Source: Pseudomonadota bacterium
Lineage (GTDB): Bacteria; Chloroflexota; UBA6077; JAJPGT01
Length of the DNA stretch: 64,000 nucleotides
Reading direction: 5' to 3'
Assembly: GCA_021325655.1 (NCBI GenBank)
Contig: JAJPGT010000047.1
Coordinates: 78,494 to 142,493 of the forward strand
Position numbers and translations under genes: made by a program. Below, piece by piece: positions 42,885 to 51,680 of this stretch (positions are counted from its first letter, which is position 1; the number at the start of each line of letters is the position of its first letter). The notes beneath the pieces were generated by a model. That model made no database searches. It had not been told where the DNA came from and was given only the letters and a program-made list of their open reading frames with translations.

Positions 42885-44678
42885 ATGATGTCCTCGCGGG
42901 AGCGGGCGGGAGTGGAGCGGGAGGCGCCCCGGTCAGGGCTGGCCGAGCTGCTCTCTCCCGACCAACGGCAGCTTCTCAGCCGCGACCGCCAGCTTCTCTG
43001 GCGGCTGCGGGAGGCTCTGGCCGCCGCGGCGGCGAGCGAGGACGACCTGCGGACCCTGCGCCAGGCCGAGGCGGATCTGGATGAACTGTTCCTGCTGGTC
43101 ATCGTCGGCGAGTTCAACGCCGGCAAGAGCGCGCTGATCAACGCCTTGCTCGGCGCCCCGGTGCTGCCCGAGGGGGTCACCCCAACCACCGCCGAGGTGA
43201 CGCTGCTGCGGGACGGACCTGCGCCGGAGCAACGCTCGGCGGACGGGCTACTGGAGATCCGCTACCCGCTCGACCTGCTGCGCGACCTGGCGATTGTGGA
43301 TACGCCGGGTACCAACGCAGTGCTCCGGCGGCACGAAGAACTCACTCGCCGCTTCATTCCCCGCGCCGATCTGGTGCTGTTCGTCACCTCGGCGGACCGG
43401 CCCTTCACCGAGAGTGAACGCAGCTTCATGGAGCTGATCCGCACCTGGGGCAAGAAGCTCGTCCTGGTACTGAACAAGGTAGACCTGCTCCAGCCGGCCG
43501 AGCTCGAAGAACAGCTCGGGTTCGTTCGCGAGCAGTCGCGCCAACTGCTCGGGTTCATCCCCCAAGTCTTCCCGGTCTCGGCGCGGGCGGCGCTGCGCGC
43601 GAAGCAGGTCGCCTCGGATGGCGAGCGAGAGCAGGCCTGGGCGGCGAGCCGCTTCCAGGCGCTGGAGGCGTTCATCCGGGAGACGCTGGACGACCAGGAG
43701 CGGCTGCGGCTCAAGCTCCAGACGCCGCTCGGTGTGGCCGAGCGGATCGCCGCCAGCTACCAGGACGCGGCGCAGCAGCGCCTTGAACTGCTCCAGGCGG
43801 ACCTGCTGCTCTCCGAGAGCCTGGAGGGGCAGCTCGCGCTGTACCTGGCCGACATGCGCCGAGACTTCGGGTTCCGTCTCCACGAGCTGGATACCGTGCT
43901 CCACCAGCTTCAGGAGCGCGGCGAGCGCTTCCTGGACGACACGCTGCGCCTGGGCCGGGTGTTCGATCTGTTCAACGCCGCGCGCATCAAGAGCGAGTTC
44001 GAGCGGCAGGTCGTGGCCGACCTGCCCGCGCAGGTAGATCGCCTCGGCCAATCGCTGATCGACTGGATGGTCGAGCAGGATCTGCGGCTCTGGCGCTCGG
44101 TGACCGAGCAGGTCGAGCGCCGGCGGGCGGCGCGGCCGGGCGAGGGCCCCTCGGCCCGCCTGGCCGGCTCCTTCGAGTATGACCGCCGCACGCTGCTGGG
44201 CACGCTGGGATCCGTGGCCCGCGAGGTGGTGCAGCGCCACGACCACCGGCGCGAGGCGGAGCAGCTCGCCCAGTCGGTTCGGGAGACGGTGACGCAGGCG
44301 ACGCTTATGGAGGCGGGGGCGCTGGGGCTGGGAGCGTTGGTGGTGGCGCTGGTCAGCAGCGCCGCGCTCGACGTCACCGGTATACTCGCCAGCGGGGCGA
44401 TCGCCGGCCTCGGGCTGTATCTGCTGCCGCTCAAACGGCGGCGGGCCAAGGAGCAGTTCCGCCTGCGGACCGCGGCGCTCCGGGACGGGCTCGCGAGCGC
44501 GCTGTCGGAAGCGTTCGAGCGCGAGCTCGAGCATTCGGTCCAGCGGGTGCGCGACGCGCTCGCCCCCTACGATCGATTCGTCCGCGTGGAGCAGGCGAAG
44601 ATGACCACGCTCTGTGGCACGCTCGCGGCGATCCTCGCCGAGGCTCGCACCTTGCGTGAGCAGATTCAGCGGCTGTAA
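42885..44678 (+). CDS. Bacterial dynamin-like GTPase
   Basis: A 597-residue dynamin-like protein. The G domain has Walker A GEFNAGKS at 75-82, the switch Thr in GVTPTTAE, DTPG at 139-142 and NKVD at 197-200. A long coiled-coil region follows, and two hydrophobic helices around residues 480-520 (EAGALGLGALVVALVSSAALDVTGILASGAIAGLGLYLLPL) would insert in or paddle the membrane, with a short helical end. Such proteins remodel membranes, repair phage damage or help division. ATG 42885 has no obvious ribosome site. Confidence 0.92.
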   Translation: MMSSRERAGVEREAPRSGLAELLSPDQRQLLSRDRQLLWRLREALAAAAASEDDLRTLRQAEADLDELFLLVIVGEFNAGKSALINALLGAPVLPEGVTPTTAEVTLLRDGPAPEQRSADGLLEIRYPLDLLRDLAIVDTPGTNAVLRRHEELTRRFIPRADLVLFVTSADRPFTESERSFMELIRTWGKKLVLVLNKVDLLQPAELEEQLGFVREQSRQLLGFIPQVFPVSARAALRAKQVASDGEREQAWAASRFQALEAFIRETLDDQERLRLKLQTPLGVAERIAASYQDAAQQRLELLQADLLLSESLEGQLALYLADMRRDFGFRLHELDTVLHQLQERGERFLDDTLRLGRVFDLFNAARIKSEFERQVVADLPAQVDRLGQSLIDWMVEQDLRLWRSVTEQVERRRAARPGEGPSARLAGSFEYDRRTLLGTLGSVAREVVQRHDHRREAEQLAQSVRETVTQATLMEAGALGLGALVVALVSSAALDVTGILASGAIAGLGLYLLPLKRRRAKEQFRLRTAALRDGLASALSEAFERELEHSVQRVRDALAPYDRFVRVEQAKMTTLCGTLAAILAEARTLREQIQRL

Positions 44679-44723
44679 GGTTCCCGCCGCTGTGCCGATA
44701 CTCCGACCGCGAAGAGGCGAACA

Positions 44724-45119
44724 ATGAAGCGGATCCTGATCGTCGAGGATCACCCTGATACGCAGAGTCTGCTCTGCGACCTGCTGGAGCTGGAGGGGTA
44801 CGAAGTTCGGTGCAGCGGTGAAGCACACGGGGTGCTCGGGCTCGCCCGGCGGATGAACCCGGACCTGATCGTTCTGGACGTCAAGCTGCCGGGCCTCAGC
44901 GGGATTGAGCTCCTCGAGCTGCTGAACCGCGACCGGCAGATGCGCCAGGTGCCGGTGCTGATGTGCTCGGGCGCGGTGGACGAGCTCAACGCCAACCGCG
45001 AGCAGATCGAGGGCAGCGGGGCGCGAGTCATCACCAAGCCGTTCGCGCTGGAGGACCTGCTCAGCGCGGTGCAGAGTTGCATCGAGCAGGGCCAGCGGGC
45101 GCTCGATCCCTCCGCCTAA
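44724..45119 (+). CDS. Stand-alone receiver-domain response regulator
   Basis: A 131-residue receiver: RILIVEDHPD, acceptor Asp in IVLDVKLPGLSG, VPVLMCSGAVDE and VITKPFALEDLL. No output domain. It overlaps the O-antigen-ligase-like gene on the other strand by four bases. Follows the dynamin gene by 45 bases in the same direction. Confidence 0.92.
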   Translation: MKRILIVEDHPDTQSLLCDLLELEGYEVRCSGEAHGVLGLARRMNPDLIVLDVKLPGLSGIELLELLNRDRQMRQVPVLMCSGAVDELNANREQIEGSGARVITKPFALEDLLSAVQSCIEQGQRALDPSA

Positions 45120-46582
45120 CCACGAGCCCCAGCTCGCTCTTCCACTGTAGCCGCCGCGGCGCGGGGCGCTGCCGCCAGGTGGGCCCAGGCCACCAGCAGC
45201 CCGACGATCAGCCAGAACAGCGCCACCATGTGCGGAAAGTCCTTGTTCACGAAGTAGTGGTCGAACAGACCCGCGGTGAGCGCCGCGACGAGCGCCGCCT
45301 GGGTGGCGCCCAGGCTCGTCACGACGTCCGGGCTGGTCCCCGGGCTGCTCCGCAGGGAGCCCAGCAGCGCCGTGCCGACCGCGGCGAGGTAGAGCGCCGT
45401 TCCCACCAGGCCGGTCTGCTCCGCGAGCGTCAGGTACAGGCTGGAAACCCCCTCCTGGAGGTCGAGGTCCGGCGCGGGGCCGAAGCCGATCCCGAGCAGC
45501 GGGTAGCGACGAATGATCGCGACAGCGTTGCGGTACTCCTGGAGCCGTAGCTCCGAGGCCTTGTCCTGGGTGGCGAAACCGCTGGCGAGCCGGTCGAGCA
45601 TCGTCTGCCCAACCGGGGACAGGAGGAGCAGCGCCCCGACCACCGCGCCGGCGACGAGCACCCGGCGCGAGCGAAACAGGGCTAGAAAGCCGAGCGCGGC
45701 GGCGAAGCCCACCCATGACGAGCGCGAGTTCGACAGCGCCATCCCTGCGGCCAGCGCGACGAGCGCTCCGGCAAGCGCCCAGCGCGGCGCCAGCGGCGCT
45801 TTGCCGAACAGGTGCCCGGCCGCCAGGGCGGCGGCGAGCATGAGCATCCCGCCGAGCACGTTTGGATCGATCGAGGTGCCCACCGCGCGGAGCGTGTCGG
45901 AGTAGGTGTTGTTCGGGCCGGGCAGGTAGCGCAGCACCGCCTCGCCGGTCGGGTAGCCTAGGGGGCCGAGCGCGGAGAGGAGCCGGACCTGGAGCGTCGT
46001 CGGCAGCGCCCAGATGCCAACCGCCAGGAGCGCCGCCAGCGTGGCGCCGGCGATCAGCGCCCGCTCCAGCAGGCGCGCCGCGCGCGGGGCGCGGATGGTG
46101 TTGACGACGCAGTAGTAGAGAACCAGGCTGGCGAGCAGCTTGACGAAACGGCGGGTCAGCTCGTCGAACGCGATCTGGCGGGCCCCGAGCGCGAAGGCGG
46201 CGACCGCGACTACCAGGAACGCGCCCAGCCAGGCCCCGGGGGCGGTGAGCTGGAGCGGCTCGCGGTGCTGGGAGGCTCCGAGCAGCCAGACCAGCAGGAG
46301 CGTTGCGAGCGCCGCGTCCAGCAGGGTGAGCTGGACCCCGAGGCGGACCGGGATGACGCCGAACGGGAGCAGGGTGGCGATGGCGATGACGGCGAGCAGC
46401 CCGGAGCGAGTGCTCGACAGGAGCAGCAGGGCGAGCGCGCCGCCGAGGAGCGCCCCGAGCACGGCGAGCGCCCAGCCGAAGGTGACGGCAGCGCCGATGG
46501 CCAGCCCGGCGCCCAGTGCCAGCGCAAGCGCGACGGGAGGGGAGGCGAGGAGGCGGCGTCCGCCGGACGGTGCAACGATCAT
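45116..46582 (-). CDS. O-antigen ligase-like (Wzy_C) membrane protein
   Basis: A 488-residue polytopic protein with about 12 helices. The long periplasmic loop after the middle, with ASELRLQEYRNAVAIIRRYPLLGIGFGP, is typical of the WaaL/Wzy_C group, which attach or polymerise O-polysaccharide or other surface glycans, as is the preceding NPNVLGG-like segment (IDPNVLGGMLML). It fits the nearby glycosyltransferases. ATG 46582, no good ribosome site. Confidence 0.88.
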   Translation of the reverse strand: MIVAPSGGRRLLASPPVALALALGAGLAIGAAVTFGWALAVLGALLGGALALLLLSSTRSGLLAVIAIATLLPFGVIPVRLGVQLTLLDAALATLLLVWLLGASQHREPLQLTAPGAWLGAFLVVAVAAFALGARQIAFDELTRRFVKLLASLVLYYCVVNTIRAPRAARLLERALIAGATLAALLAVGIWALPTTLQVRLLSALGPLGYPTGEAVLRYLPGPNNTYSDTLRAVGTSIDPNVLGGMLMLAAALAAGHLFGKAPLAPRWALAGALVALAAGMALSNSRSSWVGFAAALGFLALFRSRRVLVAGAVVGALLLLSPVGQTMLDRLASGFATQDKASELRLQEYRNAVAIIRRYPLLGIGFGPAPDLDLQEGVSSLYLTLAEQTGLVGTALYLAAVGTALLGSLRSSPGTSPDVVTSLGATQAALVAALTAGLFDHYFVNKDFPHMVALFWLIVGLLVAWAHLAAAPRAAAATVEERAGARG

Positions 46583-46607
46583 CGCGCGCCGAGCTCCGGC
46601 CGCGGCC

Positions 46608-47660
46608 TCACTCGAAGGAGAGTCCGAGCTCGGCGGCCAGCGCCTGCAGCTCGCGGCGGACCCCCTCCGAGAGTGGGATGCCCTCCGCCAGCCGACGGCG
46701 ACGCGTCTCGGCCTCGAGCTCGCCCGGGGTGAAGATCCGCTCCACTCCCTCGGCTCGCGGCGCTGCCCGCACCTGCCGCGCCAGCTCCCCGGCCCGGCGG
46801 CGGAACTCGGTCAGCGGGACCATCTGGTCGATGTCGATCGCCCCGAGCAGATGCCCGATCCCCTGCGGCCGGTCCAGGTTGCCGTGGAGCTGGCCGATCC
46901 CGGTCGCCATCGCGGCCCCGGTCAGCGCCCCGCAGAGCAAGTCGATCAGCAGGGCCAGCCCGGAGCCTTTATGCCCCCCCAGCGGCATGACCGTCCCCTG
47001 GAGCGCTTCGGCGACGCTGCGGGTTGGCTGCCCGCGGGCGTCCAGCGCCCAGCCCGCGGGGATCTCGGTCTGGCCGCTCGCCTGGGCCAGCACGATCCGC
47101 CCCTTGGCCACCAGGCTGGTCGCCATATCCAGCACCAGCGGCTCCTCGTCCGTTGGCACCGCTAGCGCCAGCGGATTGGTTCCCAGCAGCGGCTCCCGGC
47201 CGCCCCAGGGGGCCATCGCCGGCGGGCTGTTGGTGAGCGCCAGGCCAACCATGCCCTGCTGCGCCGCGAGCAACGCGTAGTAGGCACTGGCACCAAAGTG
47301 GTTGCTGTGGCGGACACCTACCCAGGCGGCGCCATTGTGCCGGGCTCGTTCGATCCCCCACTGCATCGCTTTGGTCGCGGCGACCGCGCCCAGGCCGTTA
47401 TCGGCGTCGACCAGCAGGGTGGCGGGGCTTTCGGCGACGAGGCGTACCGCCGGGCGGGGGTTGATCCCGCCGGCGCGCAGGCGGTGGATGTAGGGCACCA
47501 GCAGCCGGCCGACGCCGTGGCTGTCCACTCCGCGCAGGTTCGCTTCGAGCAGGCTGTCGGCCACCAGCGCCGCGTCCTCGGCGGGCACGCCCACACGCTG
47601 AAACGCCTGCTCGGTGAACTCACGCAGCACGTCGCTGGGGTACAGACGGTCGTCGGGCAC
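46608..47660 (-). CDS. LDH2-family NAD(P)-dependent oxidoreductase (malate/lactate/ureidoglycolate type)
   Basis: A 350-residue dehydrogenase of the non-Rossmann malate/L-sulpholactate family. DSHGVGRLLVPYIHRLRAG is the hallmark (catalytic His), then VGVRHSNHFGASAYYALLA, NSPPAMAPWGGREPLLGTNPLA and LGGHKGSGLALLIDLLCGAL. Substrate may be malate, lactate, sulpholactate or ureidoglycolate; not decided by sequence. GGGAGG lies eight bases before the GTG at 47660. In a string of leftward genes after thioredoxin. Confidence 0.92.
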   Translation of the reverse strand: MPDDRLYPSDVLREFTEQAFQRVGVPAEDAALVADSLLEANLRGVDSHGVGRLLVPYIHRLRAGGINPRPAVRLVAESPATLLVDADNGLGAVAATKAMQWGIERARHNGAAWVGVRHSNHFGASAYYALLAAQQGMVGLALTNSPPAMAPWGGREPLLGTNPLALAVPTDEEPLVLDMATSLVAKGRIVLAQASGQTEIPAGWALDARGQPTRSVAEALQGTVMPLGGHKGSGLALLIDLLCGALTGAAMATGIGQLHGNLDRPQGIGHLLGAIDIDQMVPLTEFRRRAGELARQVRAAPRAEGVERIFTPGELEAETRRRRLAEGIPLSEGVRRELQALAAELGLSFE

Positions 47661-47702
47661 GCGGTGCCTCCCGGGATCGGCCCAGAAACGGGCGCGGCCT
47701 GC

Positions 47703-48035
47703 CTAGGGTCGGCCGAGGTGCTTCTGCAGCCGATTCAGCAGCGCGGGCTTGGGAAGAAATCCCACAATGCGCTCGACCGGCTCGCCGTTGCGAAACAGGA
47801 TGAGCGTAGGGATACCCTGGACACCGTACTGATTTGGGACCCGCGGGTTCTGGTCGACGTCCAGCTTCACCACCTTGAGCCCGTCGCCCTGCTCCGCTGC
47901 GAGCTGCTCCAGGATCGGCGCAATCATGCGGCAGGGTGCGCACCACTCCGCCCAGAAGTCGACGAGCACCGGGCCAGGGGCGGAGAGCACGTCCTGGGCG
48001 AAGGAGCTATCGGTCACAGCTACAGGCTTCGACAT
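47703..48035 (-). CDS. trxA: Thioredoxin (WCAPC)
   Basis: A 110-residue thioredoxin with active site WCAPC at 31-35 in [23 protein letters not shown] and the cis-Pro in [12 protein letters not shown]. It is close to the WCGPC protein at 21447-21773 but with Ala in the active-site loop, which in other thioredoxins shifts the redox potential only mildly. GGGAGGAGAC before the ATG. Confidence 0.94.
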   Translation of the reverse strand: MSKPVAVTDSSFAQDVLSAPGPVLVDFWAEWCAPCRMIAPILEQLAAEQGDGLKVVKLDVDQNPRVPNQYGVQGIPTLILFRNGEPVERIVGFLPKPALLNRLQKHLGRP

Positions 48036-48070
48036 GTCTCCTCCCACGCCCCGGATGCAGGGCGTGGCTG

Positions 48071-48076
48071 ATTCTA
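48071..48076 (-). promoter_or_regulatory. Possible -10 box (TAGAAT) for thioredoxin
   Basis: TAGAAT on the minus strand 36 bases before the thioredoxin ATG. No clear -35. Confidence 0.4.
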
Positions 48077-48139
48077 GGGACGCGTGTTCCGGGGCGTCAA
48101 CCGCGGCGCTCCGGGGGATCCGTGGCCGACCGATGCGCT

Positions 48140-49162
48140 TCAGCTTGGCGCCCCACGCTGCCTGGCGGGAGCACCCGGGCACGGCAGCGGCGTGATCCGC
48201 CAGGCGGGCGGGCGGTGGCGCAGCCGCCAGGCGAGTCCGACCGGGTACCCGGCCATCTTTGCCAGGTCGCCTGCCAGCCGGAGCAGCGGCACGAGCGCCG
48301 CGGCCTGGAGGAACTGGAGGGGGGTGGTCTGGCACCGGCGGGCGAGCAGCCGCTGGTACGGCCGGCGCAGATACACCGCCGTGCCGAGCAGTAGGAGCGG
48401 GAGCCAGAGGTGGCGGGGGAGCCGCGTGACGAGGAGCGGTGTGCCGAGATAGGTGGCATAGCGAACGGCGTGGCGACGACGCCAGAGATCGGCCTTGCCA
48501 TCACCGCGCGCGTAGCGGAAGTACTGGAGGGCGAAGGCGAGCAGAGTCGGACGAGGGCGAAACGCGACCACCGCCTCCGGGACCCAGGCGAAGCGCGCCC
48601 CTGCGGCACGCAGGTTCAGGTCGAAGATCAGGTCCTCGCAGTAGTCCAGCCACTCGGGATAGCCGCCCGCCCGCCGCCACACCTCGCGGGTGAACGCTAC
48701 GGAGCGGCTGGAGGGCAGGAAGCGCTCGGGGTGGATCTCGCTGGCGTCGGGCAGCGTGGTGGCGCCGAGGGCGAGCTCGAACGTCGTGGCCGGGTCGGCC
48801 CGGAAAAAGCCCATCGCGACGTCGGGCGGGTGCGCGCGGTCGAACGCGGCGAGCAGCCGGGCGAGCCAGTCCGCCGGCAGCCGCACCCCGGCATCCGTCA
48901 CCGCCAGCAGGCCCGCCCGGGCCGCCTGGATCGCCAAGTTGCGCCCCCGCGAGATGTTCACCCCGGGGACTTCCAGCAGCCGCAGCGGCAGCTCAGGGTG
49001 GCGCATCGCCCAGGCGCGAATCCGCTCCGGGGTGCCATCGCCCGAGCCACCGTCGACGATGACGACCTCGTCCGGCCGGCGCGTCTGTGCCGCGATGGAG
49101 TCGAGCAGCCGCTCGATGCTGCCGGACTCGTTCAGCACGGTGCAGACGAGCGCGACCACCAT
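48140..49162 (-). CDS. GT2 glycosyltransferase
   Basis: A 340-residue enzyme: [39 protein letters not shown], and [24 protein letters not shown] (where the metal-binding DxD is replaced by DAG, as in several GT2 relatives). [14 protein letters not shown] carries the likely base. A C-terminal helix pair ([15 protein letters not shown]) could anchor it. ATG 49162 shares a base with the stop of the upstream secreted glycosidase gene, so they are coupled. Confidence 0.88.
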   Translation of the reverse strand: MVVALVCTVLNESGSIERLLDSIAAQTRRPDEVVIVDGGSGDGTPERIRAWAMRHPELPLRLLEVPGVNISRGRNLAIQAARAGLLAVTDAGVRLPADWLARLLAAFDRAHPPDVAMGFFRADPATTFELALGATTLPDASEIHPERFLPSSRSVAFTREVWRRAGGYPEWLDYCEDLIFDLNLRAAGARFAWVPEAVVAFRPRPTLLAFALQYFRYARGDGKADLWRRRHAVRYATYLGTPLLVTRLPRHLWLPLLLLGTAVYLRRPYQRLLARRCQTTPLQFLQAAALVPLLRLAGDLAKMAGYPVGLAWRLRHRPPAWRITPLPCPGAPARQRGAPS

Positions 49163-50451
49163 CAGCCAGGCCTTCGCTCCAGGGTGCTGGGCAGGGTTAG
49201 CTGGCGCTGGCGGGCGTAGTCGGCCAGCGCGGTGTAGACCGGGCGCGGGGTGAAGTCGGGGTCGACGAGCCGAAAGTAATACCAGGGCTGCTGAATCTCT
49301 GCCTGGTCCGCGCGCTTGAAGAACCAGACGGCCATTACGCCCATCCAGGGCCATTCTTCGCGGGCGCGCTCGAAGGCGCGCACGGTGTACTGGGCCTGGA
49401 GCCGCTCGCTCACTCGGCCATAGTCGTTGGGATAGGGTAGGTCCGGCGGGGCGGCGTTCCAGCCCACCTCCGAGGCCCACATCGGCTTGCCGGCGTCACC
49501 ATTGCGAACCATCACCTCGCGGATGCGCAGCACCCGCGAGAAGTTGACGTCGCCGAAGTCCAGCCGGTGGTCATCCGGCCCGTTGCGCAGTCCGTAGGCC
49601 TGGACGCCCAGGATGTCGAAGCTGTCGCGGGCTCCAGCGTCGTACATCTGCTGCAGGAAGATCACGTCGCTCAGCGCGCGCTCGCTCTGCTCAATGGTCG
49701 GAGCCAGCGCCGCGGACATTACCAGCGCGTCCGGGTCCGCCTGCTTGATACGCTGGGCGGCGACCCGCAGCAACTGGACGTACTGCGCGGCGTTGACCGG
49801 GTGGTTGCCCCACTCGCGGTCCAGATTCGGCTCGTTCCACACCTGATAGACTGGGATGCGGCCGCGGTAGCGGGCGGCGACGGCAGAGCAGAAGTCGCCA
49901 AAATCCGCGTAGTTGTCGGGCGGGGTAAGGTCGTCGCCGGGAACGTTCGGGTGTGCCCAGGCGGGCGAGGTGCTCAGGCGCGCGATGACGCGGACGTTAT
50001 ACTCGGCGCTCAGGTCAACGATCGAGTCGTACTTGTCCCAGGTGCTCGTCCCGAACTTGCGGTCGACGAAGCTGCCGCGCCCCTGCTCGATGTCCTTCCA
50101 GGGAAACTCCTGGCGGATCCAGGCGATGCCGGCGTCATGGATCATCTGCAGAGTGCGCCGGCGCGCGGCCGGGTCGGGCTCCTGCTCCAGGAACGTATTT
50201 ACCCCGAGCGGGTTGCTCACTCGCGGCCAGACCGGGACGGCGTCGGCGGTGTCGAGGCGCGGCGCGGTTAAGCGCGAGGTGAGCGCGATGAGATCGTGGC
50301 GCCACTCCACGGTCACGGTCTCCTGCAGCCGCTCGCGGCCGAGCAGAGCCAGCGCGGCGAGAGCCGCGCCCAGAGCCAGCAGAAGGCCGGCCGCTGCGGC
50401 CAGCAGCGGCCGGCGGCGCCGCCTGGCCGTGGGCAGGGTCCTGGCCGTCAT
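49162..50451 (-). CDS. Membrane-anchored TIM-barrel glycoside hydrolase
   Basis: A 429-residue protein with a basic start (RRRRPLLAAAAG) and one membrane helix (to about residue 38), so it is anchored outside. The barrel has catalytic glutamates Glu207 in QVWNEPN and Glu328 in WASEVGW. Related to the secreted enzyme at 37164-38396, sharing REWxxxPxNxAQYVQLL. Its ATG overlaps the stop of the GT4 gene before it (ATGA). Probably trims or processes the glycan made by the neighbouring transferases. Confidence 0.9.
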   Translation of the reverse strand: MTARTLPTARRRRRPLLAAAAGLLLALGAALAALALLGRERLQETVTVEWRHDLIALTSRLTAPRLDTADAVPVWPRVSNPLGVNTFLEQEPDPAARRRTLQMIHDAGIAWIRQEFPWKDIEQGRGSFVDRKFGTSTWDKYDSIVDLSAEYNVRVIARLSTSPAWAHPNVPGDDLTPPDNYADFGDFCSAVAARYRGRIPVYQVWNEPNLDREWGNHPVNAAQYVQLLRVAAQRIKQADPDALVMSAALAPTIEQSERALSDVIFLQQMYDAGARDSFDILGVQAYGLRNGPDDHRLDFGDVNFSRVLRIREVMVRNGDAGKPMWASEVGWNAAPPDLPYPNDYGRVSERLQAQYTVRAFERAREEWPWMGVMAVWFFKRADQAEIQQPWYYFRLVDPDFTPRPVYTALADYARQRQLTLPSTLERRPG

Positions 50452-51680
50452 CGGCGGGCCTCAGCGGGGAGCGGCAACCCTGGCAAGGCCTGGTAGGCGG
50501 CCAGCAGCCGCGGCTCAACGTGGCGCCAATCCAGCCGCTGCTCAGCCAGGGCGCGCCCGGCCCGCGCCAGGCGGACCCGCAGGTCGTGGTTGGCGAGCAG
50601 GCGCACGACGGCGGTGGCGAAGTCCCGCGGGCTGTCGGCCTGGAGGTAGTGGGTTCCGTCCTGCGCCTGGACGCCCTGCATCCCGAAGCCGGTCGAGACA
50701 AGCGGGAGGCCAAGCGCCAGGGCTTCGAGCGCTTTGAAGCGCACTCCACCGCCCATCCGCATCGGCAGCACGTACACCGCCGCCTGGTCCCAATAGGGTT
50801 GCAGGTCCGGGACGCTGCCGGTCACCGCGATGGCCGTGTCGTGCTTGCCGGCCTCGACCAGCGGTGGCGGCGGGCGATGGCCGACGATGAAGAAGCGGAC
50901 GTTCGGGACAGTGGCTTTGAGCGCGGGGAGCACCGCGTGGATGAACCACAGCGCGGCGTCGACGTTCGGCCGGTAGTCCAGGCTGCCGGTGAACAGCAGG
51001 TTGGGCGGCGGGTCCGGCGCCGGGTCGTGGTACGGTAGGGCGGCGGTGTCTACCCCGTTGGGGACGACGTGGACCGGCGTTCCCGGCGCCAGCCGCCGCA
51101 GGTCCCGCGCGTCAGGCTCCGAGACGGAGAGCACCAGGTCGGCCCGGCGGCAGAGGAGCGCCTCGAACGCCTTCAGCTTCGCCGTCTGTACTGTGGAGTA
51201 GGCCGCGCCCGGCCAGGACGCAGGCGTGCGCCAGTCGGCACGGGCGACACTCTGCTGGAGGCGATATTCCACGTTGAACTCGTCGAGGATGCGTCGCGGC
51301 CCGCGGACGTCGAGCAGGTAGCGGCCCATCTCCAGCCCGCTGGCTTGCACCGCGGCATAGGGTCGTTCGGCCAGCCGAGCCGCGAGTCGCCAGCGCATCG
51401 CGGTGCTCCAGAGTCGTTCTGCCAGATCAGGCAGCGGGGAGGCGACCGTGGCAACGAGACGCCGGAGCGGAGGACGCGGCGGCGGCGCCGGGACCAGCGC
51501 GACGTCTGCGCAAAGCGCGTCCAGCCGGACCAGCGCCTCGGCCGGCGGCTCCGGGTCGGAAAAGGCCAGCAGGTCCACATCGTGGGCGCTGGCGGCGGCC
51601 CGCAGCAGGTGGTAGACGCGCAGCCGCGCGCCCGAAACGGGCGGCCAGGGGAGCTGTGGACTGAGGAACAACAGCCTCAT
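50448..51680 (-). CDS. GT4 glycosyltransferase
   Basis: A 410-residue GT-B enzyme. MRLLFLSPQLPWPPVSGARLRVYHLLRAAA is a typical opening, and the C-terminal nucleotide-sugar half has VVPNGVDTAALPY, NLLFTGSLDYRPNVDAALWFI, and VYVLPMRMGGGVRFKALEALALGLPLV, the usual E-x7-E region in altered form. ATG 51680 overlaps the stop of the upstream GT4 gene by four bases. Substrate unknown. Confidence 0.9.
   Translation of the reverse strand: MRLLFLSPQLPWPPVSGARLRVYHLLRAAASAHDVDLLAFSDPEPPAEALVRLDALCADVALVPAPPPRPPLRRLVATVASPLPDLAERLWSTAMRWRLAARLAERPYAAVQASGLEMGRYLLDVRGPRRILDEFNVEYRLQQSVARADWRTPASWPGAAYSTVQTAKLKAFEALLCRRADLVLSVSEPDARDLRRLAPGTPVHVVPNGVDTAALPYHDPAPDPPPNLLFTGSLDYRPNVDAALWFIHAVLPALKATVPNVRFFIVGHRPPPPLVEAGKHDTAIAVTGSVPDLQPYWDQAAVYVLPMRMGGGVRFKALEALALGLPLVSTGFGMQGVQAQDGTHYLQADSPRDFATAVVRLLANHDLRVRLARAGRALAEQRLDWRHVEPRLLAAYQALPGLPLPAEARR

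Noticed and set aside
43248..45716. An 822-codon open frame on the minus strand
   Set aside because: It is the antisense of the dynamin and receiver genes, whose motifs on the plus strand are unmistakable.
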